In this document: in pieces, positions 27,167-34,425 of the stretch
Numbering within the stretch: position 1 is the stretch's first letter
How the letters are laid out: every line of letters begins with the position of its first letter
Translations under genes and position numbers: made by a program
The notes under the pieces: generated by a model
Told to the model about the DNA's origin: nothing
The model's database searches: none
Seen by the model: only the letters and a program-made list of their open reading frames with translations
Assembly: GCF_001672895.1 (NCBI RefSeq)
Contig: NZ_LZKP01000011.1
Location: 1 to 34,783, forward strand
DNA: 34,783 bases
Reading direction: 5' to 3'
From: Mycobacterium sp. E740
GTDB taxonomy: Bacteria > Actinomycetota > Actinomycetes > Mycobacteriales > Mycobacteriaceae

Positions 27167-27994
27167 CTACAGCGTGTCGGCCCTGGCCTGAGCTTGTTTG
27201 GCGCGCTGGTCCGCGATGAACCGCATGGAGACGCGGTTCATCAACCGCGGCGCGAGCCGGGCGAACAGCCACTGCGCATGGGCGATCCGCGGCTTGACCA
27301 GGATCGGCTTGTTCTTCTCGACGGCGCGCAGGACGTCCAGGGCGAGCCGGTCGGCGTCGTACGGTTTACCGCCCTGCGCGGGCAGGAAGTAGTCGCGGCC
27401 GACGAATCCGCCGATCGCGCCCTTGTCCAGGATCGGCGTCTCCACCGCGGCCGGGCAGACCACCAGCACCCCGACGCCGCGTGCGGCGGCTTCCGATCGC
27501 AGCGCCAGCGACAGCCCGACCACGGCGTGCTTGGTCATCACGTAGCTGGTGACCTGGCCTGCGGCGGTCAACCCGGCCATCGATGCGGTGTTGACGATGT
27601 GGCCGTGCCCTTGGCGCACCATCAGCGGGTAGGCGGCGGCGACGCCGTGCACCACGCCGCGGATGTTGACGTCGATGATCGCGTTCCACTGGTCCAGCGT
27701 CAGCAGTTCGGTGTCGCCGCCCCACACGATGCCGGCGTTGTTGAACATCAGGTCCAGCCGGCCGGCACGGTTCACCACGTCGTCGACGGCGGCCTGCACC
27801 GCCAAGGCGTCGGTGACGTCGAGGCGCGCCGCGCGGGCCTGCTGCCCGAGGCCGGCCGCCGTACGTTCGGCGGCGTCGCCGTCGATGTCGGTGCACACCA
27901 CGTCCGCGCCCGCACCGACGAGCGCGCGGCACAGCGCCGCGCCGATGCCGGAGCCCGCCCCGGTGACGATCGCCTGCTTACCCACGAAAGTCAC
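27167..27994 (-). CDS. Short-chain dehydrogenase/reductase 1
   Basis: A 275-residue classical SDR. The nucleotide-binding TGAGSGIG spans residues 11-18, and Asp36 at the end of beta2 (CTDIDG) predicts NAD(H) preference. NNAG (85-88) and the catalytic Ser138, Tyr151 and Lys155 (SYVMTK) are present. The C-terminal 70 residues (DRLALDVLRAVEKNKPILVKPRIAHAQWLFARLAPRLMNR) are typical of mycobacterial SDRs acting on lipidic or hydrophobic substrates. The GTG at 27994 has a GGAGG site and overlaps the preceding SDR's stop (GTGA), so the two are coupled. The substrate is unknown; steroid or acyl chain oxidation would suit the neighbourhood but is inference. Confidence 0.9.
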   Translation of the reverse strand: MTFVGKQAIVTGAGSGIGAALCRALVGAGADVVCTDIDGDAAERTAAGLGQQARAARLDVTDALAVQAAVDDVVNRAGRLDLMFNNAGIVWGGDTELLTLDQWNAIIDVNIRGVVHGVAAAYPLMVRQGHGHIVNTASMAGLTAAGQVTSYVMTKHAVVGLSLALRSEAAARGVGVLVVCPAAVETPILDKGAIGGFVGRDYFLPAQGGKPYDADRLALDVLRAVEKNKPILVKPRIAHAQWLFARLAPRLMNRVSMRFIADQRAKQAQARADTL

Positions 27995-28767
27995 TGCGCC
28001 TCCGCCAGTTTCGTGACGTGCCCCAGCACGTCGGGATACTTCTTCAGGTGTGCGCCGCCGTTGAGGTCGAGCACCTCGCCGGTCAGCCAGGACGCCTTGG
28101 GTGAGCACAGGAACACCACCGCGTCGGCGATCTCCTCCGGTTGACCCGCGCGGCCGAGCGCGGTGTTGTCGACGTAGTCCTCGACGAGGCCCGGAATCAG
28201 TGACGATCCTTCGGTCAGCGGGGTCTCGACGAAGCCGGGGGAGACGGCGTTTACCCGGATGCCGCGCGGACCCATCTCGAGCGCGGCCACCTGGGTCAGC
28301 ATCGACAGCCCCGCCTTGGCCGAGCAGTACGCGCTCATGCCCACCGCCGGCTGTCGACCGTTCAGCGAGCTGATCGACACGAGCGAACCGCCCTCTCGCA
28401 GCTTGTGTCCGGCGTACTTGGCGACGATGAACGCACCGTTGAGGCAGACGTCGACCACGGAGCGGAACTCCGCCACGGCCAGATCGGTGATCAGCCCGAG
28501 GCTGCCGAAACCCGCGCAGTTGACCACGATGTCGAGCGGGCCGGCCGCATCGAACAGCGCCTGCACCGAGGCCTCGTCGGTGACGTCGACGTGCGCGGCG
28601 CTGTGTGGTTCGCCGAGTTCGGCGGCGCGCTCTTGTGCGCCGTCGAGGTTACGGTCGGCGAGCGTGACGCGGTCGCCCTCGGCGGCGAGTGCCTTGGCGG
28701 TGGCCCAGCCGATGCCCGACGCGGCGCCGATCACCACTGCCTGCCTGGCGGCTTGCCCGTTGCTCAT
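27991..28767 (-). CDS. Short-chain dehydrogenase/reductase 2
   Basis: A 258-residue classical SDR. The cofactor motif GAASGIG is at 14-20, with Asp38 (LADRN) suggesting NAD(H). NCAG (83-86) stands in place of NNAG, and the catalytic Ser133/134, Tyr147 and Lys151 (YCSAK) are intact. PGFVETPLTEG and the C-terminal WLTGEVLDLNGGAHL are typical of FabG/hydroxysteroid dehydrogenase-like members. The ATG at 28767 has an AAGGG eight to nine bases upstream. It overlaps SDR1 by four bases and lies 72 bases after the FGE gene on the same strand, so it may belong to the sulfatase transcript. The substrate is unknown. Confidence 0.9.
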   Translation of the reverse strand: MSNGQAARQAVVIGAASGIGWATAKALAAEGDRVTLADRNLDGAQERAAELGEPHSAAHVDVTDEASVQALFDAAGPLDIVVNCAGFGSLGLITDLAVAEFRSVVDVCLNGAFIVAKYAGHKLREGGSLVSISSLNGRQPAVGMSAYCSAKAGLSMLTQVAALEMGPRGIRVNAVSPGFVETPLTEGSSLIPGLVEDYVDNTALGRAGQPEEIADAVVFLCSPKASWLTGEVLDLNGGAHLKKYPDVLGHVTKLAEAQ

Positions 28768-28839
28768 ACAGTTGGCCCTTCGACGGCGAAGTGGAACGTG
28801 TTCGAACCTAGCGGTTCGCGCTCAGCCGAGTGCACTCAG

Positions 28840-29715
28840 TCAGCGCTTGACGCAGCGAAAGCCGATGTGGCTCATCCCGGTGTCGACGGGTTGGGGTCGC
28901 CGCGCGGCCGGACGGTAGCGCCGGCAGTAAGAGTCGGCGCACAGGAATGACCCGCCCTTGACCACCCGGCGCGGCACACGGAACTGCGGCTGGTGCGGAT
29001 CGTAACTCTCCGTCTCGCAACAGCTCGCGCCCGATGGTGTGTCGCTGTAGAAGTCGGTGGTCCACTCCCATACGTTGCCTGCCATGTCGAACAAGCCATA
29101 ACCGTTGGGCGGAAACACGCCCACGGAAGTGGTTCGGCCGTAACTCTTCTCGGGCCGCCACGGAAAATCGCCGTGCCAGTAGTTGGCGAGTTGTTCGCCG
29201 GGTTGCTCGGGTTCGTCGCCCCAGCAGTACGTCGCACCGGTGAGTCCGCCGCGCGCGGCGACCTCCCATTCGGCCTCGGTCGGCAGCGCCGTGCCCGCCC
29301 ACTGCGCATACGCTTCGGCGTCTTCGTAGGCCACATGCACCACCGGATGATCGGCCCGCTTGTCGATCGACGACAGCGGACCGACCGGATGTCGCCACGA
29401 CGCCCCGGGCGTCCACGTCCACCACGAGTTGAGGTGCCGCAGGTCGACCGGTCCACGTGTCCGATGGAAGACCATCGATCCTGGCTGCAGGTTCTGCTCG
29501 GGTGCATCGGGAAACATGGCGGGGTCGACGGGGCGTTCGGCGACCGTGACATAGCTTGTCGCGGCTATGAATTCGGCGAACTGCACATTGGTCACCTGAT
29601 GACGCGCTATCCAGAAGCCTTCGACGCTGACTTCCCGCGCGGGCGCCTCTTCGGGGTAGTGCCCGTCGGAGCCGATGACAGTGGTCTGCGGTGGAATCCA
29701 GACGAGGTCAGTCAC
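28840..29715 (-). CDS. Formylglycine-generating enzyme (sulfatase-modifying factor)
   Basis: A 291-residue FGE-sulfatase family enzyme. It converts the active-site cysteine of type I sulfatases to formylglycine, using oxygen and copper. The hallmark is the active-site pair Cys259 and Cys264 in GGSFLCADSYCRRYRPAAR; the GNVWEWTTDFY and HPVVHVAYEDAEAYAQWAG segments are also family signatures. Mycobacteria have one known FGE (Rv0712 in M. tuberculosis), so this may be a second, dedicated copy. It begins with GTG, overlapping the stop of the HAD gene by 8 bases (GTGACTGA), and the likely client sulfatase is the gene before that. No signal peptide is seen, consistent with cytosolic maturation. Confidence 0.93.
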   Translation of the reverse strand: MTDLVWIPPQTTVIGSDGHYPEEAPAREVSVEGFWIARHQVTNVQFAEFIAATSYVTVAERPVDPAMFPDAPEQNLQPGSMVFHRTRGPVDLRHLNSWWTWTPGASWRHPVGPLSSIDKRADHPVVHVAYEDAEAYAQWAGTALPTEAEWEVAARGGLTGATYCWGDEPEQPGEQLANYWHGDFPWRPEKSYGRTTSVGVFPPNGYGLFDMAGNVWEWTTDFYSDTPSGASCCETESYDPHQPQFRVPRRVVKGGSFLCADSYCRRYRPAARRPQPVDTGMSHIGFRCVKR

Positions 29716-30587
29716 CGAAGATCGTCGTCCAGTCGTTCTTCATGCTGACGACGGTCCAGCCGTCGTTCTCGGCCAGGCCCAAAGCCTTCTCCGCGCCTGC
29801 GGTGTAGTCGAATTCGCGCTCGGCGTCGTCGTGCAGCACCAGCAGTCGTAGGCCGCGGGTGAACTCCAGCATCTCGATATCGCCGTTCGAATTGCCTGCA
29901 GCGAAGATCGGGCGACGCCCCGTACGGCCCCAGATCCGCACGCTTGACCGGTCCGTCGTCGAGAAACTCCGGGCGGTTCGTCGTGCGCAGGTCACCGTCG
30001 ACGAAGTCGAGGCCGACCGAGCTGCCGATCACACGCTCGGGCGGAATCCCGTACATCGCAGGAGTGACCGGTCGCATGAAGTCGCGCCCGCCGCCCGACG
30101 CGATGTAGGTGGTGAAGCCGTTGTCCTGCAGGTAGCGCAGCAGCTCGATCATCGGTGTGTACCCGCAGGCCGTGTAGGGCCGGTCCAGCGTCGGGTGCCG
30201 AGCCGAAGCGAAGAACGACTTCACGCGCTCGGCGTGCTCCTCGACGGTCAACCCGGCGAACGCCGAGAGAATCCCGCCGGCAAGCACTTTGAGTTCGGAG
30301 TCGTCGCCGTTGTAGTGCTTGGTGACCGCGTCGCCGAACCACTTCAGATCACCCGTGGCCGCAGCCTGGTACGGCTGGCGGTCGGCCAGCGCCGGATCGG
30401 CTCGGGCCTGCTCGGCCATCCGGCGTACGAGGAAGTCGAGCTGGATGTACGCCGGCTTCTCACACCACAGCGTGCCGTCGTTGTCGAAGACGGCAATGCG
30501 GTCCTCGGGCGGGACATCGTCGACGGTGCGCTGGACGAACTCGACGATCGCCGACTTGGTGGGCCCGTCAGTCCACGACTGGAGCAT
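29708..30587 (-). pseudogene. HAD-like phosphatase, frameshifted
   Basis: The first 220 or so residues, from the ATG at 30587, encode a HAD-superfamily hydrolase with the DxDGT motif (Asp35, Asp37 in VFDNDGTLW) and motif II in IASGGGRDFM. Near 29938-29946 the frame changes: after DDGPVK the original frame turns into arginine-rich nonsense. The next frame reads VRIWGRTGRRPIFAAGNSNGDIEML, the motif IV region needed for magnesium binding, and ends at 29708. Two missing bases (or one extra) account for it; a CCGGTG-like original reduced to CGTG fits. The repaired frame would give about 293 residues and an 8-base overlap with the FGE start. It is either a recent inactivation or a sequencing error. 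Confidence 0.85.
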
Positions 30588-32129
30588 CTAGTCCTTCGCC
30601 AGGAAGTCGTTCAGTTTGGCCACGGCGTGGTTGATCGTGAACGACGCGGCCTCCTGCCGCGGTGGGAATTCTCTGAATGTCTCCACGAACTGTGTGACGA
30701 TTCCGCTGCCGTAGAACGCGATGAAGTCGTGGTCGAGCCACCAGTCGTAGTACGTGTTCGACGTGATGTCGGCCCGCTCGAACGGGTCGGTCCGCAGGTT
30801 GAAGATCTTCGGTGCCCGCAGTGGTGTGAAGGGTTCCATCCAGATCTGCAGGGTGCCCGCACAGCGCTGTTCCTGGAAGACGACTTTCCAGTTGTGGAAC
30901 CGGAATCCGAGCACGTCGCAGTCGTCGGAGAAGTAGATGAAGCCCTTACGCGGGCTCTCGTCGACTTCGCCGGTCAGGTACGGAAGGAGGTTGAACGCGT
31001 CGAGGTGAACCTTGAATTCTTTGTCGCCGACCTTGTGCCCCTTCTTGAGCTTTTCGACGATGTCGGGTTCGCCCGCTGCGGCGAGGAAGGTCGGGAACCA
31101 GTCGTGATGCTGAATGATCTCGTTGGAGACGACACCCGCGGGAATCTTGCCCGGCCACCGGATCAGCTCCGGAATCCGAAATGCGCCTTCCCAGTTGGTG
31201 TTCTTCTCGCTTCGGAACGGTGTCGTCGCACCGTCCGGCCAGGTGTTGGCGTGCGGTCCGTTGTCCGTCGAGTAGATCACGATGGTGTCGTCGGCGATGC
31301 CGAGTTCGTCGAGGGTGTCGAGAAGCCGGCCGACATGGCCGTCGTGGTCGATCATCGTGTCGTGATACGGCGACTGCCACAGCCCCGCCTGGCCGACTGA
31401 TTCGGGCTTCGGGTGGGTGCGCAGGTGCATGTGCGTGGTGTTCATCCATACGAAGAACGGGGTGTCGGCCTCGGCCTGGCGTTTTATGAAGTCGATGCAG
31501 GCGTCGGTGGTCTCGTCGTCGATCGTTTCCATCCGCTTCTTGGTCAGCGGACCGGTGTCCTCGATGCGCTGCTTGCCCACGGGGCCGAATTTCGGATCGT
31601 CGGGTTCGGTCGAGACCTCGTCGAGCGCCCACGACTTGATCACCCCGCGCGGCAGGTTGGACTGGTGCAGTCGGGGAAACTGGTCGCTGCTCGGGTAATC
31701 CGGCAGCTCCGGTTCCTCTTCGACGTTGAGGTGGTAGAGGTTGCCGAAGAACTCGTCGAAGCCGTGCGCGGTCGGCAGGTACTTGTTCAAATCGCCGAGG
31801 TGATTCTTGCCGAACTGTCCGGTCGCATAACCCAACGGCTTGAGGCATTCGGCGATTGTCGGGTCTTCAGCCTGGAGCCCCACATCCGCACCGGGGAAAC
31901 CGACCTTGCTCAAACCAGTACGGTAGACGCTTTGTCCTGTGATGAACGCTGCGCGACCGGCGGTGCAGCTTTGCTCACCGTAGGAGTCGGTGAACCGCAT
32001 GCCCTCGTTGGCGATGCGATCGATGTTCGGCGTGCGGTAGCCCATCAAGCCGTCGCTGTAACAGCTCAGGTTCGTGATGCCGATGTCGTCGCCCCAGATG
32101 ACCAGGATGTTGGGTTTGTCGTTGGGCAT
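30588..32129 (-). CDS. Type I (formylglycine) sulfatase, cytosolic
   Basis: A 513-residue arylsulfatase-family enzyme hydrolysing sulfate esters. WGDDIG (12-17, Asp14/Asp15) binds the calcium, and SCTAGRAAFITGQ carries the cysteine to be converted to formylglycine, Cys55, with Arg59. The core is C-T-A-G-R, so Ala replaces the Pro of the usual CxPxR, a variant found in some actinobacterial sulfatases. FGKNHLGD and the STDNGPH/EKNTNWEGAFR segments complete the active site. No signal peptide precedes the catalytic domain. The ATG at 32129 has a strong GAGGAG site, while the frame is open 81 bases further up. It is immediately followed by the HAD gene (TAG then ATG), so they form an operon. The natural substrate is unknown. 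Confidence 0.93.
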   Translation of the reverse strand: MPNDKPNILVIWGDDIGITNLSCYSDGLMGYRTPNIDRIANEGMRFTDSYGEQSCTAGRAAFITGQSVYRTGLSKVGFPGADVGLQAEDPTIAECLKPLGYATGQFGKNHLGDLNKYLPTAHGFDEFFGNLYHLNVEEEPELPDYPSSDQFPRLHQSNLPRGVIKSWALDEVSTEPDDPKFGPVGKQRIEDTGPLTKKRMETIDDETTDACIDFIKRQAEADTPFFVWMNTTHMHLRTHPKPESVGQAGLWQSPYHDTMIDHDGHVGRLLDTLDELGIADDTIVIYSTDNGPHANTWPDGATTPFRSEKNTNWEGAFRIPELIRWPGKIPAGVVSNEIIQHHDWFPTFLAAAGEPDIVEKLKKGHKVGDKEFKVHLDAFNLLPYLTGEVDESPRKGFIYFSDDCDVLGFRFHNWKVVFQEQRCAGTLQIWMEPFTPLRAPKIFNLRTDPFERADITSNTYYDWWLDHDFIAFYGSGIVTQFVETFREFPPRQEAASFTINHAVAKLNDFLAKD

Positions 32130-32169
32130 CGCGACTCCTCGCGGTCGTTCGGACGTCTCGACAGAAAGC

Positions 32170-32910
32170 CTAGGGCCGCAATCGTTGTCGGTCAGGGGAA
32201 TCGACTGCATCGACGTGCTCGCGCACCAGGGCCGGGAAGCGGCCGCGGTCGGGACGGAATATGTCGTGCGGCGAGTCGGCGAACACGTGGAGGCGGGCCG
32301 CCGGGAACAGCCGTCGGTAGCGGTCCCACACGGCGTCGTCGATCAGCGGGCTGTTCGGGCTCCGCACCACCAGCAGGGGCGGCTGCCATCTCGCCAGCCG
32401 GTCCCAGAACGACTGGCGCCGTGCCGCGCGAAAGATCTCGACGCCGGCGTCTCGATTCACGCGCTCGTGCACAGGGGTGCCGCGCCAGCGGCCGTCCAGC
32501 AGGAACGTCGAGACCTCGTCCGGCAGCGTGATCTCCTCGGGCACGTAGTCGCCGATCGACACCGAGTGGACACGCGGGCAGTGCTGCAGCGCCCAGATCA
32601 GCGCGTACGGTGTACCGCGTGAGAACGTCACGAGGTGCACCGGCCCGTCGGTGACCGCATCGACCACAGCGCCGACATCGGAGGCGAGAGTCGCTGAGTC
32701 GTAACCGTTCTCCGGTGCGCTGCTTCGCCCGTGCCCGCGCAACTCGACCACCGCCGTCCGCCGGCCGAACAGAGGCAGGACCTCGAGGTAGTCGTCGGCG
32801 GTGTCGGTGAAACCGGGGACGAAGATGATCGGCGCGCCGGAGTCGTCGCCGCCCGTGTCGACGAAGTGCAGCCGCACCTCACCGTTGGTGGTGAACCGCG
32901 ACCGCGTCAT
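32170..32910 (-). CDS. Alpha/beta hydrolase
   Basis: A 246-residue alpha/beta hydrolase. FVPGFTDTADDY is the oxyanion-hole strand (HG-type loop replaced by PG), ELRGHGRSS is the usual post-beta4 motif, and SPHDIFRPD supplies the probable catalytic His215. The nucleophile elbow reads TFSRG around Ser97, so the first Gly of GxSxG is Thr. The serine itself is present and activity is likely. It lies 40 bases before the sulfatase on the same strand and may head the sulfatase transcript; TAACTT about nine bases before the ATG is a candidate -10. Esterase or lactonase activity on an organosulfate or its product is possible but unproven. Confidence 0.88.
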   Translation of the reverse strand: MTRSRFTTNGEVRLHFVDTGGDDSGAPIIFVPGFTDTADDYLEVLPLFGRRTAVVELRGHGRSSAPENGYDSATLASDVGAVVDAVTDGPVHLVTFSRGTPYALIWALQHCPRVHSVSIGDYVPEEITLPDEVSTFLLDGRWRGTPVHERVNRDAGVEIFRAARRQSFWDRLARWQPPLLVVRSPNSPLIDDAVWDRYRRLFPAARLHVFADSPHDIFRPDRGRFPALVREHVDAVDSPDRQRLRP

Positions 32911-32919
32911 CGCCTGTAG

Positions 32920-32925
32920 AAGTTA
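32920..32925 (-). promoter_or_regulatory. Possible -10 box before the sulfatase cluster
   Basis: On the minus strand this reads TAACTT, a TANNNT match nine bases before the hydrolase ATG. It would start a transcript with almost no leader. Confidence 0.3.
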
Positions 32926-32938
32926 ATCGTCGACACCC

Positions 32939-32996
32939 TCGAGTGTGAAGCCACGGCGAAATTGGACGCAGATTTGCGCCATGGCTTCACACTCGA
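32939..32996 (-). terminator. Long hairpin after the 3beta-HSD gene
   Basis: The arms at 32939-32962 and 32972-32996 pair at 23 of 24 positions with one bulged base and a 9-base loop (TGGACGCAG). The 15-base end of the stem, TCGAGTGTGAAGCCA, is perfect. The only mismatch, C32954/A32981, becomes a G-U wobble in minus-strand RNA. It starts about 43 bases after the 3beta-HSD stop, which fits a terminator separating that gene from the hydrolase-sulfatase cluster. A dispersed repeat cannot be excluded. Confidence 0.6.
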
Positions 32997-33039
32997 TGAC
33001 GACGAATCGTCCACCGGCGCACGGTAGCCGCGTCGGTGG

Positions 33040-34149
33040 TCAGCCTTCCGGTGCGGCCGCCGTGATGCTGACTGCCGGTTGCTTCGACGCGCTCTCCATC
33101 TTGCGGTACAGGTCGACGTAGTAGGGCAGACAGTCGGCCATCGCCTGCTCGGTTGTGAACCGCGGCCGGTAGCCGAGGTCGCGCTCGGCCTTGGCAATGG
33201 AGAAGTAGTTGTCGAGGTAAAGCCGTTCCACGCTGAGCGGTTCGATCATCGGCTTGGGCAGCTTGAGCTTGAAGTGCAGCCACTGCCACACGGTCATCAC
33301 GAACCATACGAGCCGGCCGGGCACCCGGAAGTTCGGATACTTCTGACCGCACGCCTCGACGACGGGGCGCGAGAACTCGAACATGTTGATCGGCTCGCCG
33401 TCGTTGATGAAGTATGCCTGCCCGGGTGCCGAGCCGCCGGGCACCAGGTGCTGGGCGGCGAGGATGAAACCGTGAATGAGGTTGTGCACGTAGGAGTTGT
33501 CGAGCTTGACGTTCTTACTGCCGACGAGCACTTTGACGTGTCCGGCGAGCACGCTCTCGAACACCTTGCGGAACATCGTCTGGTCGCCGCGGCCCCAGAT
33601 CCCACTGGGTCTGATCGAACACGTCAGCATCCCGCCGACACCGTTCTGCGCCAGTACGAACTTCTCGGCGGCCACCTTGGTCTCGGTGTAGAGATCGTTG
33701 AAACGTTCGGTGTAAGGCAGGGTTTCGTCGCCACCCGAGATGCGCTTGCCGCCCATCACGACGCTGTTGGAGGCCGTGTAGACGAACCGCTTGACGCCTG
33801 CCTCCCGCGCCGCGCGCACCAGGTTCTCGGTGCCGGTGACGTTGATCGCGAAGCTTCGTTTGCGACTTTCCTTGCTGACCGCTCGTCCGCCGGTCAGGTC
33901 GATGATCGCGGCGGTGTGAAAGACGGTGTCGACATCGGCGACGGCCGCCTCGACGGTCTCCGCGTCGCAGATGTCGCCTTCGAGTACTTCGAGCGCCGGA
34001 TGGGCCGGTAGCGGGGAGGGGGCCCGGTCGAAGGAGCGGACGTGATGTCCCCGCTCGAGAAGTTCGGTCACCAGGTTGGCCCCGACGAACCCGGAACCGC
34101 CCGTGACGAGCACCCGGCCGAGTTCAGTGGTCAGTGTTGCGTCACCCAT
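33040..34149 (-). CDS. 3beta-hydroxysteroid dehydrogenase (Rv1106c homologue)
   Basis: A 369-residue extended SDR that oxidises 3beta-hydroxysteroids such as cholesterol to the 3-keto-4-ene form, the entry step of sterol catabolism. TGGSGFVG near the N-terminus binds NAD; the catalytic Tyr and Lys are in NDLYTETK (Tyr154, Lys158), with the conserved TASNSVVMGG nearby. NSYVHNLIHGFILAA is typical of the 3beta-HSD family. The protein is highly similar to M. tuberculosis Rv1106c. An ATG at 34161 gives four more residues (MLPR) as in the recalled M. tuberculosis annotation, but that ATG lies inside the likely -10 hexamer TATGCT, so the ATG at 34149 is preferred. Regulated by KstR, as the operator just upstream shows. 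Confidence 0.93.
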   Translation of the reverse strand: MGDATLTTELGRVLVTGGSGFVGANLVTELLERGHHVRSFDRAPSPLPAHPALEVLEGDICDAETVEAAVADVDTVFHTAAIIDLTGGRAVSKESRKRSFAINVTGTENLVRAAREAGVKRFVYTASNSVVMGGKRISGGDETLPYTERFNDLYTETKVAAEKFVLAQNGVGGMLTCSIRPSGIWGRGDQTMFRKVFESVLAGHVKVLVGSKNVKLDNSYVHNLIHGFILAAQHLVPGGSAPGQAYFINDGEPINMFEFSRPVVEACGQKYPNFRVPGRLVWFVMTVWQWLHFKLKLPKPMIEPLSVERLYLDNYFSIAKAERDLGYRPRFTTEQAMADCLPYYVDLYRKMESASKQPAVSITAAAPEG

Positions 34150-34156
34150 GCGAGGC

Positions 34157-34162
34157 AGCATA
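34157..34162 (-). promoter_or_regulatory. -10 box of a leaderless 3beta-HSD promoter
   Basis: The minus strand reads TATGCT, a TANNNT match, with seven bases to the ATG at 34149. The orthologous promoter in M. smegmatis (MSMEG_5228) is reported to start transcription at the ATG, without a leader. Confidence 0.65.
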
Positions 34163-34181
34163 ACTGAAACGTGTTACAGTT
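34162..34181. promoter_or_regulatory. KstR operator
   Basis: The plus strand reads AACTGAAACGTGTTACAGTT. It contains an exact TNNAACNNGTTNNA match (34165-34178) and differs at two positions from the operator I recall for M. smegmatis MSMEG_5228. KstR is the TetR-type repressor of the cholesterol regulon and is released by a sterol CoA-thioester intermediate. The box abuts the -10 hexamer, so bound KstR would block RNA polymerase. Confidence 0.88.
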
Positions 34182-34212
34182 TCGACCCCCTGTGGCCCGG
34201 ATAGTTCCCGGC

Positions 34213-34425
34213 TCAACTTTTTTCCGGCTCTTTGGCGGCCAACGCATCTTCGATCCGCTTGCGCGCCCCAGCTAAGTGTTCCTCACACCGTTTAGCCAGT
34301 TCTTCGCCTCTTTCCCAGAGTTTCAGCGATGTGTCGAGGTCCAGTCCGCCCTGCTCCAACTGCTGGACCACGGCCATGAGTTCTTCTCGTGCTTCTTCAT
34401 AACCCAATTCACTAATGGGCTTCAC
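34213..34425 (-). CDS. xseB: Exodeoxyribonuclease VII small subunit
   Basis: A 70-residue subunit of normal length for the family, almost all helical, with the conserved core [43 protein letters not shown]. Several small subunits bind one XseA to form the enzyme that degrades single-stranded DNA from both ends. It starts with GTG, overlapping the xseA stop in GTGA, so the two subunits are translationally coupled. The order xseA-xseB-3beta-HSD matches Rv1108c-Rv1106c. The 3' end lies about 30 bases before the KstR operator. Confidence 0.95.
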   Translation of the reverse strand: MKPISELGYEEAREELMAVVQQLEQGGLDLDTSLKLWERGEELAKRCEEHLAGARKRIEDALAAKEPEKS

